This document shows positions 1 through 5,847 of a stretch of DNA of 12,830 nucleotides, in pieces. This DNA comes from an uncultured Oscillospiraceae bacterium (lineage in GTDB: Bacteria; Bacillota; Clostridia; Oscillospirales; Acutalibacteraceae): positions 1 through 12,830 of the forward strand of contig CABTZO010000028.1 in assembly GCA_902489335.1 (NCBI GenBank), in the 5' to 3' direction. Within the stretch, counting starts at the first letter, position 1; every line of letters starts with the position of its first letter. Below the pieces are notes generated by a model. That model ran no database searches. It was given only the letters and a program-made list of their open reading frames with translations, and was not told the DNA's origin. Position numbers and translations under genes: made by a program.

Positions 1-1
1 A

Positions 2-598
2 AAAGAAAAAAATATAAAAGTTAAAAACGGAATATCAATGCTCTTAAGACAGGCATATGAAAATATTTACACTGTTTTTGACAAGAAAACAGATATAAAT
101 ATTACTAAGCTTGAGCTTATAAAGAAAAATTACAACATTGTTCTTGTTGGTATGCCCGGATCCGGAAAAACGGTAATCGGTAAAAAGATTGCAGAAAAAT
201 TAGATATGAGGTTTTTAGATACCGACACTTTAATTGAGGAGAAAGCGGACAATAAAAAAGTGATGGATATAATAAAAAACGACGGTCAAAAAGTTTTCCG
301 AGCCCTCGAAAAAAATCAAATTAAGTCACTTGAATTTACAAAAGGAGCAATAATTTCAACCGGTGGCGGTTCAGTTGAAGAGAAAGATAATCGAAAGATT
401 TTGAGAAAAAACTCAATTGTCTTTTATATAGACAGAGATATCTCAAAACTGGACACAAAAAACAGACCTCTTTCAACAAACCTAAACGAAATCTTTGATA
501 AAAGAGATAAATTATATAGACTTGTCAGTGATGAAATCGTTTTTAACGATGAAGTCGAAGATACCGTCAATCTGATTATTCAAAAGGTGATTTTATGA
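2..598 (+). CDS. aroK: Bifunctional shikimate dehydrogenase-shikimate kinase, 3' part (5' end outside window)
   Basis: The kinase part phosphorylates shikimate with ATP in the chorismate pathway. Reading in frame from base 2 gives 198 residues with no start needed. Residues 9-22 (NGISMLLRQAYENI) match the G-x-x-M-L-x-x-Q-A C-terminal helix of shikimate dehydrogenase (AroE). A linker of about 20 residues leads into the kinase: Walker A GMPGSGKT at 50-57, then LDTDTLIEE (shikimate-site Asp), FRALE, STGGG, RPLST in the lid and RDKLYR. The kinase part, about 155 residues, is nearly full length. The ATG at 38 lies inside the AroE helix and has no convincing ribosome site, so it is probably not the true start. 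The stop overlaps aroQ by ATGA. Kinase identity is very secure. The fusion is an inference from the open frame and the AroE-like tail; the rest of AroE must lie upstream. Confidence 0.9.
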   Translation, partial: KEKNIKVKNGISMLLRQAYENIYTVFDKKTDINITKLELIKKNYNIVLVGMPGSGKTVIGKKIAEKLDMRFLDTDTLIEEKADNKKVMDIIKNDGQKVFRALEKNQIKSLEFTKGAIISTGGGSVEEKDNRKILRKNSIVFYIDRDISKLDTKNRPLSTNLNEIFDKRDKLYRLVSDEIVFNDEVEDTVNLIIQKVIL

Positions 599-1017
599 AA
601 ATTTTAGTGATAAACGGACCCAATATTAACCTTTTAGGTACAAGAGAGCCTGAAATTTACGGAAAAAAGCCATATTTTGACTTAAAGCAAGAAATTGAAA
701 AATATTCAAAGTCTAAAAATATTGATGTTTCTTTTTTTCAATCAAATCATGAGGGAGATATCATTGACACCATTCAAAACACACAAAGCGATGCAATAAT
801 TATCAATCCCGCAGGCTATTCTCATTACTCCGTTGCAATTTTAGATGCCTTAAGAGCCGTTGAAATTCCCTATGTAGAAGTCCATTTGACAGATATTGAA
901 AATCGTGAAGAATTCAGGAAAAAGAGCATAACGGGACTTTCGGCAATAAAAATCATTTCGGGAAAAGGAATTCAAGGTTATTTAGAAGCAATTAACATAC
1001 TTAAAAAAAACGGATGA
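595..1017 (+). CDS. aroQ: 3-dehydroquinate dehydratase, type II
   Basis: Converts 3-dehydroquinate to 3-dehydroshikimate, the step before shikimate dehydrogenase. At 140 residues it has the normal length for the small dodecameric type II enzyme. Visible signatures: NGPNINLLGTREPEIYG at 7-23 with the active-site Arg17 and Tyr22; FFQSNHEGDIID; the substrate-binding loop NPAGYSHYSVAILDAL starting at Asn71; and VEVHLTDIENREEFR with His97 and Arg108. The loop reads NPAG where many homologues have NPGA, a small variation. The ATG overlaps the stop of the preceding shikimate kinase (ATGA), so the two are almost certainly translationally coupled. The stop codon lies inside the stem of the terminator that follows, making this the last gene of the aromatic block. 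Confidence 0.95.
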   Translation: MKILVINGPNINLLGTREPEIYGKKPYFDLKQEIEKYSKSKNIDVSFFQSNHEGDIIDTIQNTQSDAIIINPAGYSHYSVAILDALRAVEIPYVEVHLTDIENREEFRKKSITGLSAIKIISGKGIQGYLEAINILKKNG

Positions 1018-1030
1018 TCTCATCCGTTTT
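1007..1030. terminator. Bidirectional intrinsic terminator between converging operons
   Basis: An 11-bp perfect inverted repeat, AAAACGGATGA and TCATCCGTTTT, is separated by two bases (in practice a 4-base loop with fewer pairs). On the plus strand the stem ends in TTTT and is followed by AT-rich sequence. On the minus strand it is followed by eight T residues (plus-strand A run at 1003-1010), so it looks stronger for the minus-strand MATE operon ending at 1059. The aroQ stop codon (1015-1017) lies within the left arm. Confidence 0.85.
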
Positions 1031-1058
1031 AAAAACATTTATTTTTATGGGCAAACTT

Positions 1059-2420
1059 TTATTTGTCCGTAATTTTTTTTACCGGCAATTTTTTCATCAT
1101 ATCGGCAAACAAGATTATACAGATTATTAGGCAGATAAACTCCGAAATCGGATACGCAGCCCATACCAAGTCTAAATTCCTTGTAAAAGAGAGCAGATAC
1201 ATTACGGGTATCAGCACAACCATTTGTCTGATAAATGAAATCAAAAGCGCTCTGTAAGGCTTTCCAAGAGATTGAAAAACTGAGCTTAAAATTATGTCGA
1301 CGCCTGCCAAAACAAAGCTGGAACTGATAATTCTTAACGCAGGAATACCGATTTGCATCATGTATTCATTTGCAGAAAAAACAGCGAGTAATTGTTCCGG
1401 GAACAATTGAAGAATACATGTACCAAACACCATTAAAATAAAGGCATATAAAACACCATATTTTATCGCATCGTCTATTCTTTTTCTCTTATGAGCACCG
1501 AAATTATATGAAACAATAGGAACCAAAGCTTGATTTATGCCGAATACAGACATAAAAATGAAGTTTTGTATCTTAAAATAAGCGCCCATAACAGCGATAG
1601 CAGTTTCTGAAAAGGTTCTTAAAATCCTATTGGCAAAGAACAACATAACTGAAGTAATAGAAATCATCACGGTTGCAGAAAGTCCTATTAAAGTTATTCT
1701 TTTTATTATGTGCAAATCCGGTTTCAAATATTTAAATTTAAAATCAATCTCTTTGTTATATTTGAAATTTATTAAAAATCCTGTTGTAGCTGCAACAACC
1801 TGTGCTATTACGGTTGCAAGAGCAGCTCCCCTAACACCCATTTTAGGGAATCCCAAGAGTCCGAAAATCATTATCGGATCTAAGATGATATTTGTAACGG
1901 CTCCTATTACCTGAACTACTGTAGACAGAATAACTTTTCCTGTAGACTGTAAAATTCTCTCGAAAATCATCTGCATGAAAGGTGCAATTAAACCTGCAAT
2001 ACAAATTGTCAGATATTCGCGTCCGTGAATTATTGTCTGTTCACTAGATGTTTGCAGACGGAGAAACGGATTTATCATAAAAAATATAATTATTCCAAAA
2101 ACAATTGCCGATACCAGACTTAAAAAGATACCGTTTCCCGCCGTTTTGTTTGCTCTTTCGTATTTCTTTTCACCTAAAGATTTTGACAAGGTTGCAGTAG
2201 TTCCGACAGAAACACCTATTGACAGTCCCAATGTTAAATTTTGCAAAACCAAAGAGACGGAGACCGCCGTAAACGCTTCTTGCGATATACGAGCGATGAA
2301 TACTCCGTCAACGAAATTATATAAAGCCTGTATAAACATTGAAAACATTAGGGGGATTGCCATTTTCAAAAGGAGTTTGGCAACAGGCTCTACCCCCATC
2401 TTGTTTTCTTCATTTTTCAT
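1059..2420 (-). CDS. MATE family efflux transporter
   Basis: A 453-residue polytopic membrane protein with the hydrophobic pattern of a 12-helix MATE antiporter, which exports drugs or metabolites using a Na+ or H+ gradient. Family hallmarks: N-terminal KLLLKMAIPLMFSMFIQALYNFVDG, the GEKKYERANKTAGNG loop after helix 2, and the mid-protein LDPIMIFGLLGFPKMGVRGAALATVIAQ that starts the second half. QALVPIVSYNFGAHKRKR in the C-terminal half is also typical. Length is normal. The start is preceded by AGAGGA about 12 bases upstream, a slightly long spacing. It is the last gene of the minus-strand operon, 26 bp after the Thr-rich surface protein gene, and ends just before the shared terminator. The substrate cannot be told from sequence; neighbours give no drug-resistance context. 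Confidence 0.93.
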   Translation of the reverse strand: MKNEENKMGVEPVAKLLLKMAIPLMFSMFIQALYNFVDGVFIARISQEAFTAVSVSLVLQNLTLGLSIGVSVGTTATLSKSLGEKKYERANKTAGNGIFLSLVSAIVFGIIIFFMINPFLRLQTSSEQTIIHGREYLTICIAGLIAPFMQMIFERILQSTGKVILSTVVQVIGAVTNIILDPIMIFGLLGFPKMGVRGAALATVIAQVVAATTGFLINFKYNKEIDFKFKYLKPDLHIIKRITLIGLSATVMISITSVMLFFANRILRTFSETAIAVMGAYFKIQNFIFMSVFGINQALVPIVSYNFGAHKRKRIDDAIKYGVLYAFILMVFGTCILQLFPEQLLAVFSANEYMMQIGIPALRIISSSFVLAGVDIILSSVFQSLGKPYRALLISFIRQMVVLIPVMYLLSFTRNLDLVWAAYPISEFICLIICIILFADMMKKLPVKKITDK

Positions 2421-2446
2421 TAATTATTGTTTTCCTCTTTCATACA

Positions 2447-3427
2447 TTATTTTATCTTAGTATACACGGTTAAAGCTGCAATAAAACTTGAACTCACAAC
2501 CCAAACTAACGCCCAAATATTCTGGCGAGATATTTCCTTTTTCTTGTTATATTCCATTTCAGGAGACAAAGTCGTTCCTTCGTCGTATTCGTCCCAAGAA
2601 CCTCTTGAAACCGTACTCGGTACCGTAACCTCTTTAACGGTAGTTGCATTCGGATCTTCGGCAGTTGTCAGTTCTGCAAGTTTTTTATCTTTTTCCCCTA
2701 TTTCAAATGGTTTTGGTGGATTTACAACCGTTGGAGCCATGTTTGAATCTTTGTCTCTGGCATTTGTTGTTTTGGCAGTTGTATTTCCCGACTGACCTCC
2801 GGTTGTATTGCCATTTGTTGTTCCTTGGTTTGTTGTAGGTTTGGTTGTCGGAGTTGCGGTTGTAGTAGTTGTGGTTGTAGGTCTTTGCTTGTAATATACT
2901 TTCGCTCCCGGCGGGAAGGCGTTTGAGCCGACGCTTATGTCTTCCTTATAACTGTCAATTCTTACAACACAACCCGGTGCACATCCCGAAAAAGCATTGT
3001 CACCTATAACCTTGCAGGTGGAAGGAATATATATGCTTGTAACCTTTTCACCCGGGACTAAGCGTTTACCATGTCTTGTACTCCAATAGTCTCTTTTGCC
3101 AAAGGCATTTGCCGATACACCGTAGACATTTGAAGGGATACTTATTGAGCCCGGCAAAAAGCTGTTGCCCCATTTTTGTGGTTCTTTTATATATGTTTTA
3201 TTGTTTTGAGTTGAAAAAATAAATTGCATTTCATATCTTCTTTGATAATTTTTGTCTCCGTGTTTTTGCACGCGATCTCCCCTATAAGGAGAATAAAGAA
3301 GATATCCGTCATTTTCCTGAATTCTGTCGTCTTTCAATGCAGATGCAGAAATCACTGTCTGTAAAAAGAAAGTAAATGAGAATATAAACGCAACAGTTAA
3401 AACCATTAATTTATTTTTCTTTGTCAT
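2447..3427 (-). CDS. Secreted, C-terminally membrane-anchored Thr-rich protein with BspA-like LRR_5 repeats
   Basis: I do not recognise a named family for the whole 326-residue protein. Parts visible: a signal peptide at 1-30 (KKNK, then a hydrophobic stretch, likely cleavage near ISASA/L); an N-terminal region of about 60 residues with many Tyr and Arg; and two BspA-type leucine-rich-repeat-like units at about 92-110 (SISIPSNVYGVSANAF) and 128-175 (VTSIYIPS.CKVIGDNAFSGC), with Cys at 138, 149 and 153. Next come a Thr-rich linker at 184-221, a charged acidic region, and one transmembrane helix at about 304-321 ending in TKIK. There is no LPXTG, so it should be held by the helix with most of the protein outside. 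The ATG overlaps the ispE stop (ATGA) and the site AAGGGGTG lies 8 bases upstream. It is probably a surface-exposed adhesin-like or envelope protein; function unknown. Confidence 0.8.
   Translation of the reverse strand: MTKKNKLMVLTVAFIFSFTFFLQTVISASALKDDRIQENDGYLLYSPYRGDRVQKHGDKNYQRRYEMQFIFSTQNNKTYIKEPQKWGNSFLPGSISIPSNVYGVSANAFGKRDYWSTRHGKRLVPGEKVTSIYIPSTCKVIGDNAFSGCAPGCVVRIDSYKEDISVGSNAFPPGAKVYYKQRPTTTTTTTATPTTKPTTNQGTTNGNTTGGQSGNTTAKTTNARDKDSNMAPTVVNPPKPFEIGEKDKKLAELTTAEDPNATTVKEVTVPSTVSRGSWDEYDEGTTLSPEMEYNKKKEISRQNIWALVWVVSSSFIAALTVYTKIK
2768..2878 (-). repeat. Low-complexity Thr-rich linker coding repeat
   Basis: This stretch encodes residues 184-221 of the surface protein, where about 20 of 38 residues are Thr, starting with seven in a row and continuing as spaced TT pairs. 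On the plus strand it appears as a GTTGTGG/GTTGTAG-like simple repeat. Such tracts act as extended spacers in exported proteins and can change length by slippage. Confidence 0.75.
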
Positions 3428-4290
3428 ACCGTAAACACCCCTTCTTTACATGACTTTGCCAAATAAACGTTTTTATATTTTAATTTTAATTCTTCCATTG
3501 AATCTTTTGCCAAATTTTCATTGTCAAAAACTCCGAAAATCGCAGTGCCGCTTCCGCTCATACAGGCGTTTAATGCCCCCGATTTTAACATCTGCAACTT
3601 GATTTGTGGTCTGTTAGGAACTTCAATAAGCTGTTCAAAAACATTTTCAATTAATTTTATTGCTGTTTTATGATCTTTTTTTGAATATGCGGAAAGTATT
3701 TTTTTCCTGTCAAGATGATAAACAGAATCTTGCAATCTGTCAAATTCTTTATAAGCTTCCTTAGTTGAGACACTTATATCGGGCTTTACTATAACAAAAT
3801 AATAGTTTTTTAAGTCGGGTAACTTTGTTAACTCATCGCCTATGTTTTCAGTGAGTGCAGTTCCTCCGTAAATACAAAAAGGAACATCTGCCCCCACCTG
3901 TTTTCCGATTTTTATCATTGATTTTTTTGAAAGATTCGTTTCAAACAATTTATTAAGAGCAACGATTGTTGCCGCTGCATCGGTGCTTCCTCCGGCAAGT
4001 CCCGCTTGTGACGGGATGTTTTTTGTAAGATAGATATCAAACCCGGGATTTTCAAGCTTATTCTCTTCAAGAAATGTGTCGATTGCCTTTTTTATTATGT
4101 TATTTTCGTATTTAGAAAATTTTCTGTCGCTGCAAGAATAGTTTATTTTTTTGTCTTGCCTTAAGTTTATTTCAATTTCATCAAACAAGGTTACCGATTG
4201 CATAATCGAAAAAATTGTGTGGTATCCGTCTTTCTTTTTTCCGGTTATATCTAAAGCAAGATTTATTTTAGCTGCTGCCTTAAGTTTCAT
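3424..4290 (-). CDS. ispE: 4-diphosphocytidyl-2-C-methyl-D-erythritol kinase
   Basis: A GHMP-superfamily kinase that phosphorylates the 2-hydroxyl of CDP-methylerythritol, the fourth step of the MEP isoprenoid pathway. At 288 residues it has the usual length. Seen: N-terminal KAAAKINLALDITGKKKDGYH with the substrate-contacting Lys8/Asn10 and the DGYH motif; the ATP-binding glycine loop IPSQAGLAGGSTDAAA (residues 92-107, Asp104 the likely catalytic base); GADVPFCIYGGTA; and the C-terminal motif ACMSGSGTAIFG (SGSG at 245-248). The GLAGGSTDAA variant is common in Clostridia. The start is 12 bp after the PHP gene stop, with GAGGGAG just upstream. The 3' end overlaps the surface-protein gene by ATGA. 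No other MEP gene is in the window. Confidence 0.95.
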   Translation of the reverse strand: MKLKAAAKINLALDITGKKKDGYHTIFSIMQSVTLFDEIEINLRQDKKINYSCSDRKFSKYENNIIKKAIDTFLEENKLENPGFDIYLTKNIPSQAGLAGGSTDAAATIVALNKLFETNLSKKSMIKIGKQVGADVPFCIYGGTALTENIGDELTKLPDLKNYYFVIVKPDISVSTKEAYKEFDRLQDSVYHLDRKKILSAYSKKDHKTAIKLIENVFEQLIEVPNRPQIKLQMLKSGALNACMSGSGTAIFGVFDNENLAKDSMEELKLKYKNVYLAKSCKEGVFTV

Positions 4291-4302
4291 TCGTCTCCCT
4301 CT

Positions 4303-5121
4303 TCAGTCAATAGGTACCAAAAGAGATTCTCTGCTCTGATAAAGACAAATATGGGTAAATCCTGCTTTAAGCGCCATTTCCATACAATCTTCTATTCCGC
4401 TTCCGAGATCTTCGGTTCTGTGTGCATCTGAACCAATCGTAATCTTTTTACCGCCGAAATCTCTGTATCGCTTTATAATGTCATAGTCGGGCATCGGTCT
4501 TCCTATTTTTTGACGAAGTCCGGATGAATTTATTTCCAAAGCTTTGTCTCTTTCAATTATGGTCTTTAAAATCTCATCAATTATTTCCGAAAATTTATTG
4601 AGGTCAACACTTTTTCCATACTCACCTACAATATATCTCAAGGGATAGGTAAGATGAGCGACGACATCGTAGTTTGCTTGTCTTGCAAGATTGAAAACTT
4701 CTTCGAAATATTCTTTCATAAGTTCATCAATATCTAAATTAACATCGTTATAATTCATCTGCGAAAAATCTTCTCTGTCTCTCAAATTATGAATTGAAGC
4801 AATTACAATATCATAATCAAACTTACTCAGTATCTTCTGTGAGAGCGAAAGATTATAATGAGGTTGACCAAGTTCAATCCCCGCAGCAACAATTACCGAT
4901 CCGACATAAACATCTCTGGCCTTAATCGCATCAAAATAGGAATTTGTAAGCGTGCGATTGCCCTCTTTTTCGTTAAAAGAATCTGTTTCTGTATGGTCGG
5001 TAAATGAAATTGCACGAAGTTTTTCGTCATAAGCCTTTTCACAGAGTTTAATGGCTGCATCTCTTGCGTCGAACGAATTATCGGTATGAACGTGCATGTC
5101 CATTTTATTTTTGAATTTCAA
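4303..5121 (-). CDS. PHP-domain metallophosphoesterase (histidinol-phosphatase-like), TTG start
   Basis: A PHP-fold hydrolase with the full set of metal ligands. Numbered from the TTG start (272 residues), these are His10/His12 (MHVHT), His43 (FTDHTE), Glu83 and His88 (GIELGQPH), His111 (ASIHN), His156 (VAHLTYP), and Asp232/His234 (GSDAHRTEDLG). LEINSSGLR before the last motif and the overall length fit the HisJ/HisK histidinol-phosphatase family, which hydrolyses L-histidinol phosphate. No other his gene is nearby, so another phosphate ester or a nucleotide substrate is possible. An upstream ATG at 5151 gives 10 more residues, but it would lie about 4 bases after the predicted transcription start with no ribosome site. 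The TTG at 5121 follows AGAAAGGTGA with 5-base spacing. It is the first gene of the minus-strand operon. Confidence 0.88.
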   Translation of the reverse strand: MKFKNKMDMHVHTDNSFDARDAAIKLCEKAYDEKLRAISFTDHTETDSFNEKEGNRTLTNSYFDAIKARDVYVGSVIVAAGIELGQPHYNLSLSQKILSKFDYDIVIASIHNLRDREDFSQMNYNDVNLDIDELMKEYFEEVFNLARQANYDVVAHLTYPLRYIVGEYGKSVDLNKFSEIIDEILKTIIERDKALEINSSGLRQKIGRPMPDYDIIKRYRDFGGKKITIGSDAHRTEDLGSGIEDCMEMALKAGFTHICLYQSRESLLVPID

Positions 5122-5126
5122 CGTGT

Positions 5127-5136
5127 TCACCTTTCT
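5127..5136 (-). promoter_or_regulatory. Ribosome binding site deciding the PHP gene start
   Basis: The minus strand reads AGAAAGGTGA, then 5 bases (ACACG), then TTG at 5121-5119. It is a strong anti-16S match and lies inside the longer reading from ATG 5151, so it favours the TTG start. Confidence 0.7.
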
Positions 5137-5161
5137 ACATTTTGAAATCATTTATGCGTTT

Positions 5162-5190
5162 ATTATACAATTATGTCAAAATGTTAGCAA
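5162..5190 (-). promoter_or_regulatory. Sigma-A type promoter for the minus-strand operon
   Basis: On the minus strand there is TTGCTA (5190-5185), a 17-base spacer and a perfect TATAAT (5167-5162). Transcription should begin near 5155, giving a leader of about 34 bases before the TTG start of the PHP gene. No terminator or other promoter is visible between the four genes downstream. Confidence 0.65.
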
Positions 5191-5204
5191 GAGAAACGAT
5201 TACA

Positions 5205-5227
5205 GATTTATACGCACAATGTATAAC
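5205..5227. repeat. Direct-repeat copy 1 of a dyad-symmetric intergenic sequence
   Basis: Positions 5205-5225 match 5271-5291 at 20 of 21 bases. Internally it is an inverted repeat: left arm TTTATACG (5207-5214), spacer CACAA, right arm TGTATAAC, with two of eight positions broken compared with the perfect copy 2. It begins 15 bp upstream of the -35 box of the minus-strand promoter, where a regulator could bind. Confidence 0.7.
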
Positions 5228-5270
5228 ACACATAAATTCATGCTTTCGATGTTTTGCTATCGTACATTTC

Positions 5271-5293
5271 GATTTATACGCACAACGTATAAA
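5271..5293. repeat. Direct-repeat copy 2 of the dyad-symmetric sequence (perfect palindrome)
   Basis: The second copy starts 66 bp after the first. Its arms TTTATACG (5273-5280) and CGTATAAA (5286-5293) are perfect complements around the 5-base spacer CACAA. Single-base divergence between copies (T5220 versus C5286) restores symmetry here. It could be a protein-binding operator or an end of a small repeat element; the sequence alone does not decide. Confidence 0.7.
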
Positions 5294-5320
5294 ATTTCAA
5301 TTTACAAAATGGGATTCGGA

Positions 5321-5393
5321 CGATTAATAATCGCCCACTACAGTGGGTGCGGCGCCTTCCCCGGTAGCCCGGGATTATGGGTCCTCGGGTGCC
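5321..5393. other. GC-rich structured intergenic segment (candidate REP/MITE-like element or structured RNA)
   Basis: A patch of about 70% GC (43 of 61 bases by hand count over 5333-5393) inside very AT-rich DNA. It opens with palindrome CGATTA-A-TAATCG (5321-5333). This overlaps the start of a hairpin, CGCCCACT (5332-5339) with AGTGGGTG (5342-5349), and the next pairing is GGCGCC (5351-5356) with GGTGCC (5388-5393). The latter encloses a small stem CCCGG/CCGGG (5360-5364 and 5369-5373). No reading frame of note and no T-run follow it, so it is neither a gene nor a normal terminator. Short GC-rich palindromic repeats of this style are dispersed between genes in many gut Bacillota; membership in such a family is inference. 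Confidence 0.5.
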
Positions 5394-5519
5394 AAGAGCA
5401 TAGATTTAAAATTTCTAAAATTTACATTCTTATTTTCTATCATCTCCTATTATCTGACATCTAAAATCCGTAATATAGAAAGATATCAGAAAATTTATAA
5501 GGAAATTTTTTGTGTTTTA

Positions 5520-5528
5520 TGATATAAT
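5520..5528 (+). promoter_or_regulatory. Extended -10 promoter for the ACT-DUF711-ileS operon
   Basis: TGATATAAT is a perfect extended -10 (TGn then TATAAT at 5523-5528). No good -35 hexamer stands 16-18 bases upstream, as often with extended -10 promoters. Transcription would start near 5535, giving a leader of about 35 bases to the ATG at 5571. That leaves no room for a T-box or another long riboswitch. Confidence 0.6.
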
Positions 5529-5570
5529 TTCAAGATATTGTAATAAAATTTTCAGGTAAGGAAAAATTCA

Positions 5571-5840
5571 ATGAGAGCAATTATAACAGTTGTGGGACAC
5601 GACACAGTCGGAATTCTTTCTAAAGTTTCAACCGCCTGTGCGGACAACGATGTAAATGTCATGGAAGTTACCCAGTCAATTCTTAGCGATTTATTCTGTA
5701 TGATCATGCTTGTTGATGTCAATAAGCTGAAAATACCTTTTGGAGAATTTTCAGATTTACTCAGCGACTTGGGAAAAAAGGAAAATCTTAACATTAGAAT
5801 TATGCGTGAAGATTTATTTAACTCAATGCACAGGATTTAA
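5571..5840 (+). CDS. ACT-domain protein (UPF0237 family)
   Basis: An 89-residue protein that is essentially one ACT domain. MRAIITVVGHDTVGILSKVSTACADNDVNVMEVTQSI shows the strand-helix-strand start and the GxDxxGI(L/V) ligand loop (GHDTVGIL, residues 9-16) that binds amino acids in other ACT proteins. FCMIMLVDVNKL is the next strand. ACT domains usually sense amino acids as dimers, but no ligand is known to me for this stand-alone type. It is paired with a DUF711 protein 7 bp downstream, an arrangement conserved in many Bacillota, which suggests the two work together. The ribosome site AAGGA lies 8-9 bases upstream of ATG and a promoter is at 5520-5528. It is the first gene of the operon. Confidence 0.9.
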   Translation: MRAIITVVGHDTVGILSKVSTACADNDVNVMEVTQSILSDLFCMIMLVDVNKLKIPFGEFSDLLSDLGKKENLNIRIMREDLFNSMHRI

Positions 5841-5847
5841 TTAAGAT

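Noticed and set aside
1059..2420. MATE gene as an acquired drug-resistance cassette
   Set aside because: It shares the base composition of its neighbours, sits in a tight operon with housekeeping genes and has no mobile element nearby.
2427..2795. 122-codon plus-strand frame antisense to the surface-protein gene
   Set aside because: It is the complement of the Thr/Val-rich coding region, lacks a ribosome site, and the minus-strand gene has signal peptide and operon support.
5205..5291. CRISPR-like pair of direct repeats
   Set aside because: Only two copies with 45 bp between them, no third unit, no cas genes, and the repeats have clear operator-like symmetry.
5142..5327. A 61-codon plus-strand open frame in the divergent intergenic region
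   Set aside because: No ribosome site; it starts inside the PHP gene promoter region, and its internal DLYAQ repeat merely reflects the DNA direct repeats.
5351..5394. tRNA-like acceptor pairing GGCGCC/GGTGCC followed by A
   Set aside because: Only about 43 bases between the arms, with no T-arm, D-arm or anticodon stem; too short for a tRNA.
5375..5443. A 22-codon minus-strand frame starting ATG directly after GGAG
   Set aside because: Spacing between GGAG and ATG is zero, no promoter is evident and the frame ends inside the GC-rich element; nothing supports translation.
5529..5570. T-box or other riboswitch controlling the ileS operon
   Set aside because: The leader is AT-rich and short, with no T-box core (AGGGTGGnACCGCG) anywhere in 5152-5570; the GC-rich patch has GGGTGCGGCGCC, which does not match.
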